A stretch of DNA of 12,620 nucleotides, from contig DGTB01000154.1 in the NCBI GenBank assembly GCA_002394185.1, forward strand, positions 1-12,620, in the 5' to 3' direction. This DNA comes from Bacteroidales bacterium UBA4347 (GTDB lineage Bacteria; Bacteroidota; Bacteroidia; Bacteroidales; P3). Shown here piece by piece: positions 5,975-10,734 of this stretch (position 1 is its first letter; each line of letters starts with the position of its first letter). Position numbers and translations under genes: made by a program. A model generated the notes under the pieces. That model saw only the letters and a program-made list of their open reading frames with translations. It was not told where the DNA came from and ran no database searches.

Positions 5975-5982
5975 TAATTTTG
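5975..5982 (+). promoter_or_regulatory. Bacteroidota -7 element (TAnnTTTG) before lipoprotein gene
   Basis: TAATTTTG at 5975-5982 matches the TAnnTTTG consensus of the main Bacteroidota sigma factor exactly. It would put transcription start near 5989, with a leader of about 16 bases before the ATG at 6005. I see no clean TTTG -33 box about 19 bp upstream, so the call rests on the -7 element and position alone. Confidence 0.45.
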
Positions 5983-6004
5983 CAGCCGAAAAGATAAAAG
6001 AAAC

Positions 6005-6931
6005 ATGAAACGTACAGTCCTTTTTCTGCTTGCAGCCCTGGCCCTGGTGTCCTGCTCCGGCGGCGACGAACCCCTCCGTGCCATCTACCATTGGAAAACC
6101 ACCTACAACCCCACACAGTACGAGCTGCAGTGGCTCCGCGACCATCGCGTGCAGCGGCTCTACCTGCGCCTGTTCGACGTCGACGCCTGCGGCTACAGCC
6201 GCGAAGACGGCAATGCCGTCCCCATCGCCACCACGCGCTTCCTCCAGCCCCTGCCCGACGACATGGAAGTCATCCCCGTGGTCTACATCACCAACGAGGC
6301 CATGACCCAGATGAACATCCACCTCGTGGCCAGCCTCCTGGCCGAGAGAGTGGAGAAGATGGCCGAGTGCAACGGCTTCGAGCTGACGGAACTGCAGGTG
6401 GACTGCGACTGGACCGGTCGCACCAAGCAGGCATACTACCGCTTCTGCGACGTCCTGCGCTCCATCCTCCACGAGAAGAACATCCGCCTCTCCTCCACCG
6501 TGCGTCTGCACCAGGTGGACACCACCCTGGCCGACCTCCCCGTCGACGGCCGCGTGCTGATGGTCTACAACACCGGCGACCTGCGTTCTCCCAAGACCGC
6601 CAACTCCATCCTCGACTATTCCGATGTCAAACCCTACCTGCGCCGCATCGACGCCTCCATGCTCGACAGCATGGACTTCGCCTGGCCCGTCTTCGGCTGG
6701 GGCGTGGCCTTCGATGCCAACGGGCGGTTCCAGCGGTTGGTGCCCTCCTCGGCCTTGGATGCCGACACCTCCGCCTCTTTGCGCGAGGAGTGGGGCCGCG
6801 TGGACGACATCCAGCGCGTGCAGAGCAAACTTCCCGCCCGCGGCCGACACACCACCATCCTCTATCACCTCGATTCCCTCAACCTTTCAAAATACACCTA
6901 TGATGAAATTGAAACCATCTATTCCCGCTAG
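6005..6931 (+). CDS. Lipoprotein of unknown function, possibly TIM-barrel-like
   Basis: The 308-residue product has a lipoprotein signal (MKRTVLFLLAALALVSC, lipobox LVSC with Cys17), so the mature protein is probably anchored in the envelope. The body alternates strands and helices: HWKTTYNPTQYELQWLRDHRVQRLYLRLFDVD, MEVIPVVYITNEAM, LTELQVDCDWTGRTKQAYYRFCDVLRSIL, IRLSSTVRLHQV, VLMVYNTGD and AWPVFGWG. This order, with an acidic VDCDW strand followed by an LSSTVRL strand, recalls glycosidase-like TIM barrels such as DUF3142, but I cannot confirm that. An A-rich leader (AAAAGATAAAAGAAAC) precedes the ATG and a -7 element lies just upstream. The 3' end overlaps the next gene by about 32 bp, so the two are likely coupled partners. 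Function is unknown. Confidence 0.75.
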   Translation: MKRTVLFLLAALALVSCSGGDEPLRAIYHWKTTYNPTQYELQWLRDHRVQRLYLRLFDVDACGYSREDGNAVPIATTRFLQPLPDDMEVIPVVYITNEAMTQMNIHLVASLLAERVEKMAECNGFELTELQVDCDWTGRTKQAYYRFCDVLRSILHEKNIRLSSTVRLHQVDTTLADLPVDGRVLMVYNTGDLRSPKTANSILDYSDVKPYLRRIDASMLDSMDFAWPVFGWGVAFDANGRFQRLVPSSALDADTSASLREEWGRVDDIQRVQSKLPARGRHTTILYHLDSLNLSKYTYDEIETIYSR

Positions 6932-9308
6932 GATTTTGTCTCGTGGCCGGGGACTTGCCCTCGGCATGGCAGTCCTCCTCCTGCTGGTCTCCCTCCGGGC
7001 TTCGGCCTGTGGCCCCGGCCCCCTGGTGGCCCCCGACGACTTCGACCTCTACCGCCTGCTGCCCTACTACGCCGAGCTGCAGGAGCCCGCCGACGGCCGC
7101 CGCGAGGCCAACTGCCGGGCCTGGCAGCGCTCCCTGGGCGGCACGGTGCCCCTGGAGGCCATACGCCAGGCCGTCTACGACCTCTCCCTGCGCGACTGGC
7201 TCCTCGTGCATCAAGGCGACGACCGCGGCAACGCCTTCTGCCAAAAGCTGCTCGCCACCCGCGACACCGCCGCCATCCAGCTCCTCCTCTGGAGCAAATA
7301 CTACGAGGCCTGGAGCCTCCAGATGCGCTCGCCGTGGTACTACGGCTGCGGTCTCGACGACTGCTCCTTCGACCTCGACAGCGTCCTTGCGGCCTCCACT
7401 CATTATATAGAAATGAAAAATCGGAAATACCGCGACCGCTACCTCCTCCTGGCCTTGAAGTGCCTCTACCGCTCCGGGCGGGGCGAGGAGGGCATGGCCC
7501 TGTGGCGCAAGCACAAGGGGCTGCTCCGTGGCAGCCACCTGCACGACCAGGCCGAGGGCTACTATGCCGCCTGCCTCAATCGTGCGGGCCATCGCCGCGA
7601 TGCCCTCGACGTCTACTCGCGCCTGGGCGACGCCGCCTCGTTGCAGCTGCTGCTGGACGACAAGGTGGAGGTCTTCGAACGCGTGCTGCGCCACCGCCCC
7701 AACTCGCCCTTCTTCCCCATGGCCCTGCAACGGGTGCTCTTCGTGGCGGAGAATTACACCACCGGCTCCGACTTCACCCCCTATTCCCTCGACAGCCTCC
7801 AGCTGCGCCGCCTCGCGGCCCTCTGCCGCCTGGCCGGCAGCGACGTCAGGGTGAAGAACAAGCCCATGTGGCGCTATGCCGCCGCCTGCCTCCTCGACCG
7901 CCAGGGCCGCCGCCGCGAGGCCTTGGCGCTGGTGGAGAATTTGCGCTCCGGCGACGACTTCCTCAACACTTCCATCCGCGTGCTGCGCCTCCACCTCCAC
8001 GCCCGGCTGGACCCCGTCGACGACGCCTACGAGCAACGCCTGCTGCGCGACCTGCGCTGGCTCGACGCCCGCATGCAGCAGGAATGGGCCTCCGCCGACA
8101 GCGCCACGCGCTTCCGCCTGAGCCACATCGACGGCTTCGGCTACAACTACACCGTCTTCCGCACCGTCTACTCCTACGACGCCCTGCGCCGCATCGTCCT
8201 CGGCGAGGACGGCCTCTACGAACGCTTCCGCTCCGCCGGACGCACCACGCGCGCCCTCCAGTTGGCCAACATGGCCGACAACCGCTTCCTGCAAATCACG
8301 CAGAATCCCATCGTGGCCCTCTGCCGCGCTGGCGAAAGCAAGCAGGAACTCTATTGCACCGAGCTCGACGACGCCCCCTCCTACAACAACTACTACAATT
8401 GGTTCTCCGTCTACCTTACCGACACCACGGGTTTCGACAACACTTTCCAACGCATAGACCACTACAATCCCATCCGCGACTTTTACGGCGAAGACAACCG
8501 TCGTGACAGCTACTTCAACGCTCACGATTTCAGTAATATATTCTTCATTCGCGCCGACCGTCTTGGGGCCGACGCCCTGGCCGAATACTACCACCATGTG
8601 GAAAAGCCAGCCGATGCCACGGACCGTTGGCTCAACGAGCGTGGCTACACCGATGCTGACTACTGGCGCGACATCGTCGGCACGCACTACCTGCGCGAGA
8701 TGCGCTTCGCCGAGGCTTACGACTGGCTCCGCCAGGTGAGCGACGGCTATGCCAACCGCCTCAACACCACGCCTTGGATACAGTACGACCCGCTGGAATA
8801 CGACAAAGTGGCCCTCCGTCCCGCCGACCGCACGGGATACAAGTTGCGCTTCGCCATGGCAATGGGTCATCAGGAAACCTATATGAAAGAGAAACCCGAC
8901 CCCAACGACCGTGCCGACGCCATGCTGCAGCTCTCCATCGGTCTGCGCAACGCCTTCAGCTACCGCGCCTGGCCTTTGGTGGCCTACGGCTACGGCGGCT
9001 TCTATTCCTACTTGCCGGAAGACAAAAACCATTATGACGACCCCTTCTGGGAGGAGGAGTGGCTGGGATGGTACAGACCCTACCTGATGGCCAACGACGC
9101 TGTGGTGCCCTATGTTGAGGCCGCCGAGAAGCGTGCCGCCACCTTGCGCAAGCAGGCTTTCGCCACCTACACCGACCCCGAGCGCAAGGCCCAAGCCCTC
9201 CGTCGCGTGCGCGAGTATACCTACCTTATGAAAAATTACGCCAACACCCCCACGGGTCAGGACATCGCCCGCCACTGCGACCGCTGGAAGGACTACTTGC
9301 GCAAATAG
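6900..9308 (+). CDS. Large exported protein, helical/TPR-like repeats, unknown function
   Basis: An 802-residue protein starts within the end of the upstream lipoprotein gene (tandem ATGs at 6900 and 6903; either is possible). The N-terminus is basic (KLKPSIPARILSRGRG), then has a hydrophobic core (LALGMAVLLLLVSL) and ASACGPG, which could be a lipobox-like Cys or a signal peptidase I site (ASA). CGPGPLVAPDDFDLYRLLPYYAEL follows the signal. Residues about 170-430 read as paired helices like TPR/SEL1-type solenoids (KYRDRYLLLALKCLYRSGRGEEGMALW, AEGYYAACLNRAGHRRDALDVYSRLGD, AAACLLDRQGRRREALALVENL). The C-terminal half is rich in Tyr, Trp, Asp and Asn (NYYNWFSVYLTDTTGFDNTF) and has no motif I recognise. 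It probably works with the overlapping lipoprotein at the cell envelope; no catalytic role can be argued. Confidence 0.75.
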   Translation: MMKLKPSIPARILSRGRGLALGMAVLLLLVSLRASACGPGPLVAPDDFDLYRLLPYYAELQEPADGRREANCRAWQRSLGGTVPLEAIRQAVYDLSLRDWLLVHQGDDRGNAFCQKLLATRDTAAIQLLLWSKYYEAWSLQMRSPWYYGCGLDDCSFDLDSVLAASTHYIEMKNRKYRDRYLLLALKCLYRSGRGEEGMALWRKHKGLLRGSHLHDQAEGYYAACLNRAGHRRDALDVYSRLGDAASLQLLLDDKVEVFERVLRHRPNSPFFPMALQRVLFVAENYTTGSDFTPYSLDSLQLRRLAALCRLAGSDVRVKNKPMWRYAAACLLDRQGRRREALALVENLRSGDDFLNTSIRVLRLHLHARLDPVDDAYEQRLLRDLRWLDARMQQEWASADSATRFRLSHIDGFGYNYTVFRTVYSYDALRRIVLGEDGLYERFRSAGRTTRALQLANMADNRFLQITQNPIVALCRAGESKQELYCTELDDAPSYNNYYNWFSVYLTDTTGFDNTFQRIDHYNPIRDFYGEDNRRDSYFNAHDFSNIFFIRADRLGADALAEYYHHVEKPADATDRWLNERGYTDADYWRDIVGTHYLREMRFAEAYDWLRQVSDGYANRLNTTPWIQYDPLEYDKVALRPADRTGYKLRFAMAMGHQETYMKEKPDPNDRADAMLQLSIGLRNAFSYRAWPLVAYGYGGFYSYLPEDKNHYDDPFWEEEWLGWYRPYLMANDAVVPYVEAAEKRAATLRKQAFATYTDPERKAQALRRVREYTYLMKNYANTPTGQDIARHCDRWKDYLRK

Positions 9309-9362
9309 CCCTAGAACTTTCATAAAAACCGTTAAAACGCCTGTTTTTCTCCCATTCATCGA

Positions 9363-9396
9363 CCTACCAAATCCTACCGTGGTGGGAGTTGGTAGG
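9363..9396. promoter_or_regulatory. 34-bp imperfect palindrome upstream of LytTR gene
   Basis: CCTACCAA (9363-9370) pairs exactly with TTGGTAGG (9389-9396). Inside, TCCTACC (9372-9378) pairs with GGTGGGA (9381-9387) apart from one T-G, with a single A/G mismatch between the two stems and a two-base centre. A second copy of the right arm, TTGGTAGG, occurs at 9411-9418, so the left arm could pair with either. No T-run follows, so it is not a standard intrinsic terminator on the plus strand. It lies about 125 bp before the LytTR ATG and may be an operator or RNA switch. Confidence 0.6.
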
Positions 9397-9438
9397 GAGT
9401 TGATAGGGAGTTGGTAGGGGGTTAACTAGGAGTTTGCA
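9384..9438 (+). repeat. 11-bp tandem array GGGAGTTGGTA x3-5 upstream of LytTR gene
   Basis: Three nearly identical 11-bp units (GGGAGTTGGTA, GGGAGTTGATA, GGGAGTTGGTA) at 9384-9416 are followed by two decayed ones (9417-9438). Each of the first three contains GAGTTGGT or GAGTTGAT, which fits the GTTN(A/G) core of LytTR binding repeats. The 11-bp spacing sets copies on the same face of the helix. The array overlaps the palindrome's right half. Confidence 0.75.
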
Positions 9439-9521
9439 CCCCTCGGACTTTGGGTAAAGGGGAGGAGAAAAATGGTTGGTTGGCGATGCAATAATTGTCG
9501 AACGGCTGCGTTATTGGAAAC

Positions 9522-9884
9522 ATGAACGAATGGCTCACACTCAGTACCTCCGGCGACCTGCTGCGCGTTGCAGCGGACGAGCTGGTCTATGCCGAGGCCG
9601 ACGGCAACTACACCACCCTGGTGCTCGCCGACGGCGACCGGCGGTTGGTGACGCTGCAACTGGGCCAGCTCGAGCGGATGATAGCACAGCAGATGCCACA
9701 GGCGTCGCAGGGCTATGTCCGTATCGGCAAGAGTTTGATTGTGGGCTTGGAGCGTGTGCGCTATGTCCATCCGGGAAAGGGACTGTTGGAGCTGCGCAAT
9801 CCAGCCGGGTCCAAATACGAACTCACGGCCTCGCGCGAAGCGTTGAAGGCCTTGAAAGAAATGTTGGAAAGGAACATGAAATGA
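9522..9884 (+). CDS. Stand-alone LytTR-domain DNA-binding regulator
   Basis: The 120-residue protein is essentially one LytTR domain: ADELVYAEADGNYTTLVLADGDRRLVTLQLGQLERMI (about 18-54) followed by GYVRIGKSLIVGLERVRYVHPG (about 64-85). The acidic EADGNYT turn and the F/Y-x-R-x-x-K-S-x-I-V strand that carries DNA-contact residues are the family marks. There is no receiver domain and no membrane segment, so it is not a classic response regulator. The ATG at 9522 is preferred; an upstream in-frame TTG at 9495 would add nine unconserved residues. The stop overlaps the next gene in ATGA (9881-9884). Palindrome and 11-bp repeats upstream are likely candidates for its own binding sites, which would give autoregulation. 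The partner gene suggests control from the membrane. Confidence 0.9.
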   Translation: MNEWLTLSTSGDLLRVAADELVYAEADGNYTTLVLADGDRRLVTLQLGQLERMIAQQMPQASQGYVRIGKSLIVGLERVRYVHPGKGLLELRNPAGSKYELTASREALKALKEMLERNMK

Positions 9885-10729
9885 AAGAGATAGACGATAA
9901 CGAAATTCGCATCATAGGTTCTACCGACGGTGGCCGTCGCCGCCGCTGGCCGTGGTACGGCTGGTTGGCCGTGGGTCTGGTGCTGGCGGCACTGGTGGTC
10001 GTTGCCGTTGCCGTGCTGTTGTTGCAGACGCCGAGAGAGGCGGCCGTTGGCGCTGACGCCACTCAGTCACCCAGTCACCCAGTCACTCAGTCACTCAGCC
10101 ACTTATCCACTCAGCCACTTGCTGTTTTCGACACCATGATCAATGATGTGCCGCTGACGATATACAGTCTGGACTGCGAACTTCCCGCCTGCCCGCGGGC
10201 CTCGCTCCAGGTGGGCATGCCCGACCGGGAGGACACCTCGCTGCTGCTGGCCGTGATGGCCGCCGACGTACGGGCCGACAACAGGGGCATTGTGGGCGAT
10301 TTTGTCGTGGACGGGCGGCAGCTGGCCCGTGGCGAGAAGAAGGAAGGTTACTGCGCCATCCTCGACGGCGTGCCCGTTGTGGGACGTGGCGGCGAGGCCG
10401 ATCTGAAGCGTGCCGTGGACGGGAAGGGCAGTTTCTTCCGTCAGTATGTGCTGGTGAGCGAGGGCGTTGCCATGCCGCCCAAGCCCAAGGGCAAGAACCA
10501 CCGCAGGGCGTTGTGCGTGATGGAGCATCGGATGTTCGTGGTGGCGTCGGGCGACCGCGAGTCGTACCACGACTTCGCCACCGCCCTGGCCGACCTCGGT
10601 GTCGACGACGCCATTGCCCTGGTGGGGTCGGAGTCGCTGCTGATGTACCGCGCCGAAGGGGGCCTGCTGCACACCATCGGCACCTCGTTCGAGGGCGATA
10701 ATGTCAATTATCTTGTCTGGCGGCGGTAA
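9881..10729 (+). CDS. Single-pass membrane protein with NAGPA-like outer domain
   Basis: The 282-residue product starts at the ATGA overlap with the LytTR gene. A short cytoplasmic segment ends in RRRR (19-22), followed by one membrane helix at about 27-48, which predicts N-in/C-out topology. Residues 61-80 are a Ser/Thr/Gln/Pro linker encoded by an octamer array. The rest (about 81-282) resembles the phosphodiester glycosidase (NAGPA/DUF2233) fold: VGDFVVDGRQLARGEKKEGYCAIL, then RRALCVMEHRMFVVASGDRESYHDFATALADLGVDDAIALVGSES. The last part aligns by eye with the family's PRTaiG...DGR...LGaxdAlnLDGGGS, but the glycine-rich DGGGS is VGSES here, so activity is doubtful. By analogy with LytTR regulator/membrane-inhibitor pairs it may sense an outside signal and hold the LytTR protein in check. 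The fold call is moderate; the role is inference. Confidence 0.6.
   Translation: MKEIDDNEIRIIGSTDGGRRRRWPWYGWLAVGLVLAALVVVAVAVLLLQTPREAAVGADATQSPSHPVTQSLSHLSTQPLAVFDTMINDVPLTIYSLDCELPACPRASLQVGMPDREDTSLLLAVMAADVRADNRGIVGDFVVDGRQLARGEKKEGYCAILDGVPVVGRGGEADLKRAVDGKGSFFRQYVLVSEGVAMPPKPKGKNHRRALCVMEHRMFVVASGDRESYHDFATALADLGVDDAIALVGSESLLMYRAEGGLLHTIGTSFEGDNVNYLVWRR
10061..10116 (+). repeat. 8-bp coding tandem array in LytTR partner gene
   Basis: Seven contiguous 8-bp units fit AC(T/C)CAG(T/C)C: five close copies (10061-10100), one divergent unit (ACTTATCC) and one more copy (10109-10116). They encode residues 61-79 just outside the membrane helix. As 8 is not a multiple of three, gain or loss of one unit would shift the downstream frame, which is how phase-variable genes are switched. 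Confidence 0.9.
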
Positions 10730-10734
10730 ATTAT

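Noticed and set aside
7401..7431. AT-rich patch inside the large exported protein gene as a gene boundary or insertion scar
   Set aside because: The frame runs through it without break (HYIEMKNRKYRDRYLLL) and no repeats flank it.
9320..9350. Intrinsic terminator after the large exported protein gene
   Set aside because: AAAAC-GCCT-GTTTT followed by T gives only a 5-bp AT-rich stem. It is too weak to call, though weak termination is possible.
6879..9359. An 826-codon open frame on the minus strand opposite the large exported protein gene
   Set aside because: The product is a long Val/Gly/Ala/His-rich string with no domain, a product of GC-biased codon positions. The plus-strand gene has a signal peptide, varied composition and coupling to its neighbour.
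9476..9880. An upstream extension of the LytTR partner gene giving 417 residues
   Set aside because: This stretch is the LytTR gene read in another frame (Arg/Pro/Ala-rich). The true start is the ATG at 9881 in the ATGA overlap, directly before a normal membrane-protein N-terminus.
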